Shown: positions 34,071 through 42,006 of the stretch, piece by piece | How the letters are laid out: the number at the start of each line of letters is the position of its first letter | Numbering within the stretch: the first letter of the stretch is position 1 | Assembly (NCBI GenBank): GCA_003451585.1 | Contig: DMEU01000016.1 | Span: 1 to 64,000, forward strand | Direction of reading: 5' to 3' | Length of the DNA: 64,000 nucleotides | Source: Candidatus Omnitrophota bacterium | GTDB taxonomy: Bacteria; Omnitrophota; Gorgyraeia; Velamenicoccales; Velamenicoccaceae | Made by a program: the position numbers and the translations under genes | Notes under the pieces: model-generated | The model's input: only the letters and a program-made list of their open reading frames with translations | The model's database searches: none | What the model was told of the DNA's origin: nothing

Positions 34071-35155
34071 GTTTTATAGAGCGCGATAATGCCTATTGAG
34101 CCAAAGATGATATTGGGCATGCCCATTGCCGCCGATGGGGGCAGTTTTCCTTCTATGCTTAAGGCCTCGAAACCTATAAGCATCAGATAATAACAGGCGA
34201 CTATCAAAAAGGCGAAGCCGAAATTTATCGATTTTTCCCTGCGGCGCGTGATCATGGCGAAAGGGGCGCCTAAGATACAGAATACCAGGCAGGAGAACGA
34301 CAGCGCTATGCGTTTATATGACTCTGTCAGGATAGGGCTTGTGTCTATGCCCTTTTCCTGGAATTTGCGTATCTGCTCTTTTAACTCCGGCAGCGTCATG
34401 TCTTTTGACTTCTTTTCGACTTTTTTTTCCGTCATCTTCTTGTAGTCTATATTCATGAAGTATGTCTTAAAATTAAGCTTGTAGAAGTTCTCCGGGTCGC
34501 TCGGGTTTATCTCGTCGGATGTACCGTCTATGAGCTTGAGCTTTAATATCTTTTTTTCGGGGATCAGGATAAATTCGCCTTTTTTGGCTATGATGGTCCG
34601 GGGAGGCTTGTTCTCCCCTTGCGGCTCGTATATCCGGATGTTGGAAAATTTATTCCCATCGATATGGTAGATGAATAGTATGAATTTATCGAAGGCTGTG
34701 ATGAATGTGCCGGCTTCAAGCGCGGCAGTGGGGTTCTGCGTGCCTATCTCGACCATTAGTTGGCGGGATTTGTGGTGCGCCTCCGGGATTATCTTGCTGT
34801 TGAGTATGACGCAAAATAGGCTCAATATGATGCCTACGATAATGACAGGCAGGAGGATGCGGAAGAGGTTGATCCCGCTTGAGCGTATAGCGATGAGCTC
34901 ATTGTCGGAAGAGAGCCTGCCGATGGATAAGAGAACGGCGGCCAGGGTCGCGATAGGTAATATGAAGCTGAACAGAAACGGTACCAGATAGAGAAATAGC
35001 TTTCCTGCGAGCAGAAGCGACACGCCTTTTGTTATGATGAGTTCGGCCAGACGTACGAGATTACCAAGTATCATTACGAAGGTCAGGACAAAGACTGACA
35101 GCAGGAACGCGCTCAGGAACTCCTTTAACACGTAATTTCTTAAGATCTTCATCAT
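34058..35155 (-). CDS. lptF: LPS export permease LptF
   Basis: The LptG paralogue, 365 aa, same YjgP/YjgQ architecture: helices at the N-terminus, the SDNELIAIRSSGINLFRIL coupling helix near 83-101, a periplasmic domain with charged linker (~240-265), and C-terminal helices. It begins one base after the comF stop, so comF-lptF-lptG form a - strand operon. LptF and LptG are alike; I assign F to the upstream gene by convention. Confidence 0.88.
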   Translation of the reverse strand: MMKILRNYVLKEFLSAFLLSVFVLTFVMILGNLVRLAELIITKGVSLLLAGKLFLYLVPFLFSFILPIATLAAVLLSIGRLSSDNELIAIRSSGINLFRILLPVIIVGIILSLFCVILNSKIIPEAHHKSRQLMVEIGTQNPTAALEAGTFITAFDKFILFIYHIDGNKFSNIRIYEPQGENKPPRTIIAKKGEFILIPEKKILKLKLIDGTSDEINPSDPENFYKLNFKTYFMNIDYKKMTEKKVEKKSKDMTLPELKEQIRKFQEKGIDTSPILTESYKRIALSFSCLVFCILGAPFAMITRRREKSINFGFAFLIVACYYLMLIGFEALSIEGKLPPSAAMGMPNIIFGSIGIIALYKTCLS

Positions 35156-35893
35156 TTATCCTTTGGCAAATGCCAGGACCGATATGCCGAGCGCCCCTGA
35201 TGCTTTTAGGGCGCGCGATGCCTCATTGACGGTTGAGGCGGTAGTGACTACGTCATCGACAAGCAGGATGCGCCTGTCCTTAACCATCCCAGGGTCAGCA
35301 GCAACGAACGCCTGTGATAAGTTCTCCAGCCTGTTATCTTTTTTCAAAGAGACCTGAGGCCTGGTATTGCGGACCCTTTTTAAGGCAGGCGCAAATGCCC
35401 GGCCATATGAGGCACATATTTCTTTTGCCAGCAATTCCGATTGATTGAATTCCCGCTCTCTTTGCCGCGCAGGGTGCAGCGGTACAGGCACGACGGCGTC
35501 CGCGTTTTTAACGAGACTTGAGCCTGTGGCTGTCAAGGCCTTCTGCATCAGCCTGTTTATTGACCCGGCTAAATAGGGCCTATTCGAGTATTTGAACCTG
35601 TGGATGAGCTCTTTTGTGGCGCCTTCGTAGGTATAACAGCTCAGCAGCACCTCATAGGCCGGTGGATCTTCAGCACATGCGCGGCATTTGAGGCTTTTGA
35701 GTTCATCTTCTTCGGTGAGCTTGTTTGCACAGAGAGCACAACAGGCTACCGGCATCTGTTTCATCTGGCCGGCGCAAGACGCGCAGATATGGTCATCGAA
35801 CGCCGTTGTCTTGTCTTTTAAGTCTTTAGAACAGATGTGGCAGGCCTTAGGAAAAAGGATGTTGATAAAAGCTGAAAATAGCTCTTTATGCAT
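35156..35893 (-). CDS. comF: ComF-family phosphoribosyltransferase-like protein
   Basis: A 245-aa protein with N-terminal zinc motifs (CHICSK..., CASC, CALC, CRAC across ~17-72) and a phosphoribosyltransferase domain ending in the PRPP motif ILLVDDVVTTAST. The family includes ComFC, needed in DNA uptake competence. The - strand TACCAT -10 ends 8 nt before the ATG, so the transcript may lack a leader. First gene of the comF-lptF-lptG operon. Confidence 0.9.
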   Translation of the reverse strand: MHKELFSAFINILFPKACHICSKDLKDKTTAFDDHICASCAGQMKQMPVACCALCANKLTEEDELKSLKCRACAEDPPAYEVLLSCYTYEGATKELIHRFKYSNRPYLAGSINRLMQKALTATGSSLVKNADAVVPVPLHPARQREREFNQSELLAKEICASYGRAFAPALKRVRNTRPQVSLKKDNRLENLSQAFVAADPGMVKDRRILLVDDVVTTASTVNEASRALKASGALGISVLAFAKG

Positions 35894-35900
35894 GGATGCT

Positions 35901-35963
35901 ATGGTATCACCCTGTGCTCATAATGTCAAAAGAATTGACATGATGCCGGCTTGTTAGTAGAAT
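35901..35963. promoter_or_regulatory. Divergent back-to-back promoters of comF (-) and pyrE (+)
   Basis: On +, TTGACA (35935-35940), 17 bp, TAGAAT (35958-35963); start expected at ~35970, next to the pyrE ATG at 35972. On -, TTGACA (35929-35924), 17 bp, TACCAT (35906-35901); start expected at ~35894, next to the comF ATG (35893). The two -35 boxes form ATGTCAAAAGAATTGACAT (35923-35941), a 7-bp inverted repeat that could also be an operator. Both genes appear leaderless. Confidence 0.7.
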
Positions 35964-35971
35964 AAAACTCC

Positions 35972-36541
35972 ATGGATAAGAACAAATTAAGAGAACAGTT
36001 GTACTGCCTGATAAAGGAAAAGGCCTATCATGAAGGTGAGATAAAACTGGCCAGCGGCAAGACCAGCAATTATTACCTTGATGCCAGGGCCGTAACTTTA
36101 AGCAGCGAGGGCGCATATCTTGTAGGCAGCCTGATCTTCGGTTTAGTCAAAGATATGGATGTCTCGGCTGTGGGCGGCCCTACTTTAGGCGCAGACCCTA
36201 TGGTCGGGGCCCTTGCGGTCGTAAGCTACCAGAACGATAAGCCATTAAACACCTTCCTCATCAGAAAGACCCCAAAGGCCCATGGCCGTATGCTTCAGGT
36301 GGAGGGCCCTGAGATAAAAAGCGGTAGTGAAGTCGTCCTGCTGGATGATGTTGCCACAACTGGTGGTTCCCTGATCGACTCCATAGCCGTACTTAAAAAA
36401 ATGGGTGTAACCGTTAAGCGTGCCATCGTGATCGTTGATAGGAATGAGGGGGCGGCTGATAATTTAGCCAAAGAAGGGTGTGAACTTATTTCTTTCTTCC
36501 GAGCTTCAGAGTTTTTTTCTTCCAAAATAAATAAACTCTAA
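35972..36541 (+). CDS. pyrE: Orotate phosphoribosyltransferase
   Basis: Joins orotate and PRPP to make OMP in pyrimidine synthesis. It has 189 aa: N-terminal ASGKTSNYYLDAR loop, a KTPKAHG motif, and the PRPP-binding VVLLDDVATTGGS. The ATG sits two bases from the predicted transcription start with no Shine-Dalgarno, so it is probably translated from a leaderless mRNA. No other pyr gene is near. Confidence 0.94.
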   Translation: MDKNKLREQLYCLIKEKAYHEGEIKLASGKTSNYYLDARAVTLSSEGAYLVGSLIFGLVKDMDVSAVGGPTLGADPMVGALAVVSYQNDKPLNTFLIRKTPKAHGRMLQVEGPEIKSGSEVVLLDDVATTGGSLIDSIAVLKKMGVTVKRAIVIVDRNEGAADNLAKEGCELISFFRASEFFSSKINKL

Positions 36542-36662
36542 ATTCTAAATAAACTCAAAATTACAAATTCAAAATTTTAAAGTTTGGTTTTTGGAATTTG
36601 AATTTGTTTAGTATTTAGAGTTTTTGATTTAGGATTTGAATTTCAGTCTTTAATTTTAGGTT
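36533..36662. repeat. AT-rich low-complexity palindrome after pyrE
   Basis: Units such as AAACTC, AAATTC, AATTTG and TTTAGAG alternate through 36533-36662. AAACTCTAAATTCTAAA (36533-36549) is complementary to TTTAGTATTTAGAGTTT (36607-36623) with one mismatch. It overlaps the pyrE stop and fills the gap to the flavoprotein gene. No T-run terminator is formed. Confidence 0.5.
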
Positions 36663-36668
36663 ATTAAT

Positions 36669-37913
36669 ATGTCCGGATATAAAATAATCGTTGTTGGCGG
36701 CGGGCCTGCCGGTATGATGGCTGCTATCAGGGCGGCAGAATACGGTGCAGAGGTGGCCCTTTTCGAGAAGAACGCAAGCCTTGGCAGAAAACTCGGCTTG
36801 ACCGGTAAGGGGAGGTGTAATTTGACAAACACCTGTTTGCTCCCTGATTTCCTGGAAAAATTCGGCAAGGAAGGCCAATTTTTGCGTAATGCCTTTGGTA
36901 AGTTTTTCGCGCCTGAGCTGATGCGCTTTTTTGAACATAGCGGCCTGGAGCTAAAAGCAGAGCGGCAGGGAAGGGTCTTTCCTGCCTCGGATTCATCCAA
37001 GAGTATCGTCGATTGTTTAAAAAAAGTCCTGGTGCAGCGGGGTGTGGATATTTACCTTAGTTCTCCGGTGAAAAAGATCATTACTGAAAATGGCAGGGTG
37101 CGTGGTGTGGAGCTGGCCAGTGGAGATGAGGCATCCGCGCAAAAAGTCATCCTTTCCACAGGCGGCATCTCTTATCCTGAGACAGGTTCTACGGGCGATG
37201 GTTTCAGGATGGCAAAGGAGTCCGGCCACGATACAGGCGTCCTTTATCCGGGGCTTGTTCCTTTGGAGACCGAAGAAAATTTTGTAAAAGAACTGCAGGG
37301 CCTGGCGTTAAAGAATGTCAGGATAGTTTTTGATTCCGGCAAAAAGAAGATAGGGTCAGGCATAGGCGAGATCCTGTTCACTCATTTTGGTGTATCAGGG
37401 CCGCTTGTGCTCGACCTGAGCGCGCAAGTCGTAGAGCTTTTAAGCATGGGCCGTGTTGTCATGCAGATAGATTTTAAACCGGCGTTATCCCGCGAAGAGA
37501 TCGAGGATAAGCTGTGCAAGGAATTCCAGAAAAAAGGCAGCCTTCAGATCAAGAACTATGCCAAGGAATTCCTTCCGCAGAGGTTTATCGACATATTTCT
37601 TTTGAAGGCAGGGGTCGCTCCTGAAAAGAGGTGCCATCAGGTATCTTCTGCCGAGAGGAAGAACATTGCCGCGCTTTTAAAAGCGTTCCCTGTAGGTATT
37701 AAAAGGCCCAGGCCTATCTCCGAGGCCATGGTGACATGCGGGGGCGTATCTTTAAAGGAAGTGGACCCCAGGACAATGGAATCTAAAAAATTGAGCGGCC
37801 TTTATTTTTGCGGGGAGATACTGGATATCGCGGCTTCAAGCGGAGGTTTTAACCTGCAGGCCGCGTTTTCAACCGGATATTTGGCCGGTGAGTCAGCGGC
37901 GCTATCATGTTAA
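36669..37913 (+). CDS. FAD-dependent oxidoreductase of the YhiN/HI0933 family
   Basis: A 414-aa flavoprotein. The N-terminal dinucleotide motif GGGPAGMMAAIRAAEYGAEV is followed by the LGRKLGLTGKGRCNLTN signature (~38-54) and a C-terminal FAD motif with GLYFCGEILDIAASSGGFNLQ. The family is widespread and its physiological substrate is uncertain; related BaiN proteins reduce bile-acid precursors. It overlaps the next gene by 7 nt. Confidence 0.9.
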   Translation: MSGYKIIVVGGGPAGMMAAIRAAEYGAEVALFEKNASLGRKLGLTGKGRCNLTNTCLLPDFLEKFGKEGQFLRNAFGKFFAPELMRFFEHSGLELKAERQGRVFPASDSSKSIVDCLKKVLVQRGVDIYLSSPVKKIITENGRVRGVELASGDEASAQKVILSTGGISYPETGSTGDGFRMAKESGHDTGVLYPGLVPLETEENFVKELQGLALKNVRIVFDSGKKKIGSGIGEILFTHFGVSGPLVLDLSAQVVELLSMGRVVMQIDFKPALSREEIEDKLCKEFQKKGSLQIKNYAKEFLPQRFIDIFLLKAGVAPEKRCHQVSSAERKNIAALLKAFPVGIKRPRPISEAMVTCGGVSLKEVDPRTMESKKLSGLYFCGEILDIAASSGGFNLQAAFSTGYLAGESAALSC

Positions 37914-39229
37914 TACTCGCCTCCAGGTCAAAAGCGCGCAAACGTATATTAAAAGACCTTGGGTTGAAATTCAAGGTCATGCCATCGAGCGCCGAGGAAC
38001 ACAAGGGCCTGGATACACATCCGGCGCGGACGGTAAAATATAATGCGCTTCTGAAGGCGCGCCAAGTGGCAGGGCGCATTAAAGACGGCATAGTCATAGG
38101 ATGTGATACCCTGGTGTGGCAGAATGGCCGGGTTTTCGGCAAGCCGAAAGACTTAAAAGATGCCAGGACGATGCTTAAGAAACTTTCTGCGAGCCCGCAC
38201 CGCCTTTATACGGGCATAGCCGTGATCGACGTAAAGCGGCGAAAAGAAGTAGTTGATATAGAGGAGACGAAGATCTTCATGGAGAGGCTCTCCGACAGGG
38301 AGATCTCTAATTATTTCAAAAGGGTCTCACCGCTGGATAAGGCCGGCGGTTTTGATATACAGGGCTTAGGCGGCTTATTTATAAAGCGTATCGAGGGGTG
38401 TTATTTTAATGTCGTAGGGTTGCCTGTCTCAAAATTGTTCGTCTGCCTGAAAAAGATCGGTGCTTCTCTTTTGATGCTGTTTTGCGCCGTAACTTTTTAC
38501 GGTTGCTCGACCGAATATAACATAGCGAGCAATTCGCAGGATTGGATGATGTATTCGACAGAGAAAGAAGTAGCGATGGGCGATTCGTTGTCCAAGCAGG
38601 TGGAAAAGGAGTACAAGGTCGTACACGACCCTGAAGCGAACGAGCGCTTGCGCAGGATAGGCGAAAAGATCGCCTCTGTATGCGACCGTAAAGAGCTGTT
38701 GTATCGTTTCCGTATCATAGAAGATGAAAAAGAAAAGGACATGGTCAATGCGGTATCCCTTCCAGGTGGATATGTTTATGTCTATAAAGAACTGATGAAG
38801 GTCGCAGACAGCGATGATGAACTTGCCGCTGTTTTAGGCCATGAGGTAGCGCATATCGCGGCGCGCCATAGCATTAAAAGGCTCCAGGCCATCTGGGGTT
38901 ATAATATCCTGTCCGTGTTGGCTGCAGGGACGCGTAATCCGGATTTTGCGCACGGGGCACAAGCGGCATATCTTTCCATCCTTTCCGGCTATTCTCAGGA
39001 AGACGAGCTTCTGGCGGATAAACTGGGCGCTCGGTATACAAGGCGCGCAGGGTATGACCCGGGCGCCATGCTGAGTTTTCTTGAAAAATTAAGGAAGAGG
39101 CACAAAAAAGAAAAGCCGAGGGCCCTATCTTATTTTAAAACCCACCCCTTTATTTCCGAGCGTATCAAAGTCACCAAGGAAGAGCTGGGAGAGAAGATAT
39201 CATTCGAAGATTTTATTAACATTAATTAA
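37907..39229 (+). CDS. maf: Maf nucleotide pyrophosphatase fused to a lipoprotein-type M48 metallopeptidase
   Basis: A 440-aa fusion. Residues 1-~180 are Maf (ASRSKARKRIL, GCDTLVW with the catalytic Asp67, KPKDLKDA, YTGIAVID), an intracellular house-cleaning nucleotide pyrophosphatase. Residues ~181-200 (KKIGASLLMLFCAVTFYGC) read as a lipoprotein signal with lipobox Cys200. The rest is an M48 zinc peptidase with HEVAH (312-316) and the third ligand E367 in ELLAD. A basic K182-K183 precedes the hydrophobic stretch. No ATG lies at the junction; TTG codons near 38421 and 38436 could allow separate initiation. It may be one membrane-spanning chain, or be cut by signal peptidase II. The 3' end overlaps the convergent gene. 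Confidence 0.85.
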   Translation: MLILASRSKARKRILKDLGLKFKVMPSSAEEHKGLDTHPARTVKYNALLKARQVAGRIKDGIVIGCDTLVWQNGRVFGKPKDLKDARTMLKKLSASPHRLYTGIAVIDVKRRKEVVDIEETKIFMERLSDREISNYFKRVSPLDKAGGFDIQGLGGLFIKRIEGCYFNVVGLPVSKLFVCLKKIGASLLMLFCAVTFYGCSTEYNIASNSQDWMMYSTEKEVAMGDSLSKQVEKEYKVVHDPEANERLRRIGEKIASVCDRKELLYRFRIIEDEKEKDMVNAVSLPGGYVYVYKELMKVADSDDELAAVLGHEVAHIAARHSIKRLQAIWGYNILSVLAAGTRNPDFAHGAQAAYLSILSGYSQEDELLADKLGARYTRRAGYDPGAMLSFLEKLRKRHKKEKPRALSYFKTHPFISERIKVTKEELGEKISFEDFININ

Positions 39230-40878
39230 CGTGTTCTAAAAGCGCCCGGTTCGATACTTTTCAGTATTTCATATTCACGCAGAGCTTGTGTTTGGCTGCT
39301 TTTTTGAGCGTAGAGGATGGCAAGGTTGTAGTGTGCGTCCGCATGCATAGGTTCCAGCACGGCTGTCATTTCTAATTCTTTTATCGCCGCATCGATCTCG
39401 TTGTTTTTGATATGGATAAGGGCGATATTGTAATGTATTTTAGGGTTTGAGGGGTCTATTGACAGTGCCTGTCGGTAGTAAGCTAGGGCTTTATCAAGTT
39501 CGTTCCTTGACAAATATATCGAACCAAGGTTGAAAAGCGCCTCAGTGTCACGCGGGTCTTCTTCCATCGCTTTAAGGAATATCGGCAGCGCTGCATCAAA
39601 CTTATTTTCTGACATATACGATAAGCCCAGATTGGTTTGAATGCCCTTAGAGGACCGTGATGCCGGCAGTTGACGCAGGATACCATGAAAAAATTCTGTT
39701 TCCGGCTTTGTCCAGGCCTTGTTATAGCTGATGGTCAGGGCGCATAACACTAAGACGATAAATGCGGCCAGGGCATAAGTCTTTTTTCTCCAGGCCCCAG
39801 TCATGGGTACGGTGAGCGCCGTTAAATAAAGGAATGAGCCGATCGAGGGCGTATAAAGCCAGGCAAATGAAAATGGCATGCTGTAACCCGATAAAAAAGG
39901 CGGATAAAAAAAGATGAGCAATAAGAATGGCGCCAGGGTTATAATGGTCCATGCAAGGCCGAACAGAGGTTCTTTTGATCTTTTAGAGATCCTTACTGCC
40001 GCGTATCCGAAGATGCATAACAGCCCTATGCCGGTAAAGAAGCCGGTGAGGCCAGCCGGGTTTTCCAGCGGCAGCCGCCATGTCTTGTATAGGCCATGGG
40101 GAAAGGCCAGGGCTGCTATATAATTTAAGAGGCCGCGAGGCAGAGACAACAGGCCGGATGGGTTGAATATATATTCTGTCCGGGCAGGCATAAAAGATCC
40201 CCTGAACAGGATGAAGACAATTGCTACGGCAAAGAATGGCAGTGTCCTTTTGAATTTTTTCCAAAACAGGCATTCATAACCAAGTATGACGAAAGGCAAT
40301 ACGATAGCGCTTTCTTTGCACAGCAGGCTTAAGGCCAAGCATAACAGCGAATAGGCATAATATTTCTTTTTCCGGTATAAATTAAAAAAATTATAAAAAA
40401 TAAAGACGAGAAGCGTAAAGGCGGCTACCAGGAGGTCGGAGCGGCTGGAGATATAATTAACAGGTTCTGCCAGGGCGGGGTGGCAGGTGAAGATCAAGGC
40501 CCCGAACAACGCTGATATTCTTGACCGGCTGATCTGAGAGAACAATAGATATACCAGGGCCGCGTTGAATATGTGGAGAAAGATATTTGTGAAGTGATAC
40601 CCTTTTGGGTCCATACCCCAGAAGGCGTAGTCTAGCTTATAAGACAGGGTTTGTAATGGGCGGTAGTAAGTTTTGAATCGGTATAGAGGCTTAAAGAAGA
40701 TCCCTGCGGTGTCTGACCAGGTCTTGATGGAGCGGTCATCTTCTATCAAGATATGGTCGTCCCATTTGAAACCTCCCTGGATAGCTCCGGAATAAATGCC
40801 GGAACCCAGTAAAGATATGAGTGCGATCGGGATCCAGTGGGGTAGCCGGGCTTTGAAGGTTTGAGTCAAGAGAGGCAT
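39226..40878 (-). CDS. TMTC-like multispanning glycosyltransferase with TPR repeats
   Basis: A 550-aa protein with about ten hydrophobic segments and a C-terminal TPR array of four repeats (~420-545). The first loop has WDDHILIEDD and, later, YRPLQTLSYKLDYAFWG, resembling the GT-C acidic loop of TMTC-type O-mannosyltransferases. Donor and target are unknown. The frame extends to 40923, but those 15 residues translate a duplicated tRNA-Leu 3' end, so the ATG at 40878 is taken; it has no clear Shine-Dalgarno. It shares its stop region with the opposite gene and may be read through from tRNA-Leu. Confidence 0.8.
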   Translation of the reverse strand: MPLLTQTFKARLPHWIPIALISLLGSGIYSGAIQGGFKWDDHILIEDDRSIKTWSDTAGIFFKPLYRFKTYYRPLQTLSYKLDYAFWGMDPKGYHFTNIFLHIFNAALVYLLFSQISRSRISALFGALIFTCHPALAEPVNYISSRSDLLVAAFTLLVFIFYNFFNLYRKKKYYAYSLLCLALSLLCKESAIVLPFVILGYECLFWKKFKRTLPFFAVAIVFILFRGSFMPARTEYIFNPSGLLSLPRGLLNYIAALAFPHGLYKTWRLPLENPAGLTGFFTGIGLLCIFGYAAVRISKRSKEPLFGLAWTIITLAPFLLLIFFYPPFLSGYSMPFSFAWLYTPSIGSFLYLTALTVPMTGAWRKKTYALAAFIVLVLCALTISYNKAWTKPETEFFHGILRQLPASRSSKGIQTNLGLSYMSENKFDAALPIFLKAMEEDPRDTEALFNLGSIYLSRNELDKALAYYRQALSIDPSNPKIHYNIALIHIKNNEIDAAIKELEMTAVLEPMHADAHYNLAILYAQKSSQTQALREYEILKSIEPGAFRTR

Positions 40879-41033
40879 AAAAATAGTGCCGGGAAAGGGA
40901 CTTTTGCTCCCCCGACCCGACATTCGTCGTGTCTCCTCCGCAACCGGCCGCCCTCGCTTGTACCGGTGGCGCTCGGGTCGGCTTCAAATCCCAGGAGTGT
41001 CGCGATGAAAAAATAGTGCCGGGAAAGGGACTT
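40879..41033. repeat. 25-bp direct repeat of the tRNA-Leu 3' end flanking a GC-rich hairpin
   Basis: Copies at 40879-40903 and 41009-41033 are identical and start with AAAAATAGTGCC. The second contains the last 17 bases of tRNA-Leu; the first is a fragment with no tRNA around it. The 105 bp between them holds the perfect 9-bp inverted repeat CCGACCCGA (40912-40920) / TCGGGTCGG (40973-40981). This is the layout of an att-type duplication at a tRNA 3' end or of a tandem duplication. No integrase is present. Confidence 0.8.
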
Positions 41034-41100
41034 GAACCCTTAAGCCCTTACGGGCATAGCGCCCTGAACGCTACGTGTTTGCCAATTTCACCATCCCGGC
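41017..41100 (-). tRNA. tRNA-Leu (CAG)
   Basis: 84-nt cloverleaf on the - strand: acceptor GCCGGGA/TCCCGGC, D-loop with GG, anticodon stem TAGCG/CGCTA with loop TTCAGGG (anticodon CAG at 41066-41064), a long class II variable arm and T-arm AAGGG-TTCAAGT-CCCTT. No CCA is encoded. A promoter lies directly upstream. Confidence 0.95.
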
Positions 41101-41123
41101 AGAAAACTTGAAAGGCGAGTTAA

Positions 41124-41152
41124 AGTATACCCAGTGTTGACGGAAGTGTCAA
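41124..41152 (-). promoter_or_regulatory. Promoter of tRNA-Leu
   Basis: On the - strand TTGACA (41152-41147), a 17-bp spacer and TATACT (41129-41124), about 23 nt upstream of the mature tRNA 5' end. An overlapping + strand TTGACG (41136-41141) might serve the hemerythrin gene, but no good -10 follows it. Confidence 0.75.
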
Positions 41153-41185
41153 TAATGTTTTAGTTCAAAAAGGATGGAGGCGCGT

Positions 41186-41722
41186 ATGTTACCAGCTGGA
41201 CCTTTGATGGCCGAACACAGGTTGATAGAACGCATGGTCTCTCTTTTGATCGATGAACTCCTTAGTGTCAGTGAGACATCGGAGGCTGACACTTCTCTTA
41301 TAGAGCAGGCTGTGGATTTCTTCCGGGTGTATGCAGATAATTGCCATCATGGCAAAGAGGAGTATATCCTTTTTGGGCAACTCAGCACAAAGGAGCTCTC
41401 CGCCAAACACCGCAGGACGATGGAAGAATTAATAGAAGAACACGTATACGCGCGCAAGGTGGTAGGCAGGCTTAATAATGCGAATAACAGCTATAAGGAA
41501 GGCCGCAAAGAGGCGCTAAACGAGGTCAGGGGCTGTCTGGAAGAGCTGGTCGTATTTTACCCGAAGCATATTGAAAAAGAGGATGAAGATTTTTTTCTGC
41601 CGTGCATGGAGTATTTTACTCCGGAAGAGCAGGAAAAAATGCTGGGTGAATTCTTTGAGTTTGACCGTAAATTGATACACGATAAATACCGGAAGATGGT
41701 GGAGGCCCTGGAAAAAAGTTAG
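41186..41722 (+). CDS. Hemerythrin-domain protein
   Basis: A 178-aa all-helical HHE cation-binding protein. Di-iron ligands are visible as H11 (AEHRLIER), H54/H55 with E58 (NCHHGKEE), H86 (EEHVYAR) and H128 with E132 (KHIEKEDEDFF). Such proteins bind O2 or act in NO/oxygen sensing and iron handling. An ATG at 41174 is in frame, but GGAGG (41176-41180) is well placed for the ATG at 41186. It stands alone between two tRNA genes. Confidence 0.88.
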   Translation: MLPAGPLMAEHRLIERMVSLLIDELLSVSETSEADTSLIEQAVDFFRVYADNCHHGKEEYILFGQLSTKELSAKHRRTMEELIEEHVYARKVVGRLNNANNSYKEGRKEALNEVRGCLEELVVFYPKHIEKEDEDFFLPCMEYFTPEEQEKMLGEFFEFDRKLIHDKYRKMVEALEKS

Positions 41723-41757
41723 CGGCCCTTGTTCTGTCCTTTTAGCGTTGTTAGATA

Positions 41758-41785
41758 TTGACAGGTGAAAAGTATTTGATAGAAT
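41758..41785 (+). promoter_or_regulatory. Promoter of tRNA-Phe
   Basis: TTGACA (41758-41763), a 16-bp spacer and TAGAAT (41780-41785), 46 bp before the mature tRNA-Phe 5' end. The same transcript could continue into the following unknown gene. Confidence 0.7.
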
Positions 41786-41831
41786 GTAGTCTCTTAAATG
41801 AGGTTATAACTGTTTAATTTTGTTTTAACAT

Positions 41832-41904
41832 GCCCAGATAGCTCAGTCGGTAGAGCGATGGACTGAAAATCCATGCGTCGGGGGTTCAATTCCCTCTCTG
41901 GGCA
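41832..41904 (+). tRNA. tRNA-Phe (GAA)
   Basis: 73-nt cloverleaf: acceptor GCCCAGA/TCTGGGC, D-arm GCTC-AGTCGGTA-GAGC, anticodon stem ATGGA/TCCAT with loop CTGAAAA (anticodon GAA at 41865-41867), T-arm with GGTTCAATTCC. No encoded CCA. Own promoter upstream. Confidence 0.97.
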
Positions 41905-41933
41905 CTTTATTTTAGTAAAAGATATACCTCTAG

Positions 41934-41998
41934 CCGCTGTCGCGAAGCGACGAAATCATCCCCAAGGGGTGACAGCGGCGCGATGCGACGAAATCATC
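41934..41998. repeat. Hairpin plus 14-bp direct repeat after tRNA-Phe
   Basis: CCGCTGTC (41934-41941) pairs with GACAGCGG (41971-41978), enclosing CCCC-AA-GGGG. GCGACGAAATCATC occurs at 41947-41960 and again at 41985-41998. The block lies between tRNA-Phe and the next coding start; no gene is evident in it. Confidence 0.6.
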
Positions 41999-42006
41999 AC
42001 CTCCTT

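Noticed and set aside
40879..40923. N-terminal 15 residues of the TPR protein, from ATG 40923
   Set aside because: They translate the duplicated tRNA-Leu 3' end; the ATG at 40878 gives the natural N-terminus.
40929..41111. 60-aa + strand frame over tRNA-Leu
   Set aside because: Most of it is the antisense of the tRNA, which folds as a complete cloverleaf.
41136..41164. Hemerythrin promoter from TTGACG at 41136
   Set aside because: The -10 position (TTTAGT) matches poorly, and the -35 overlaps the tRNA-Leu promoter on the other strand.
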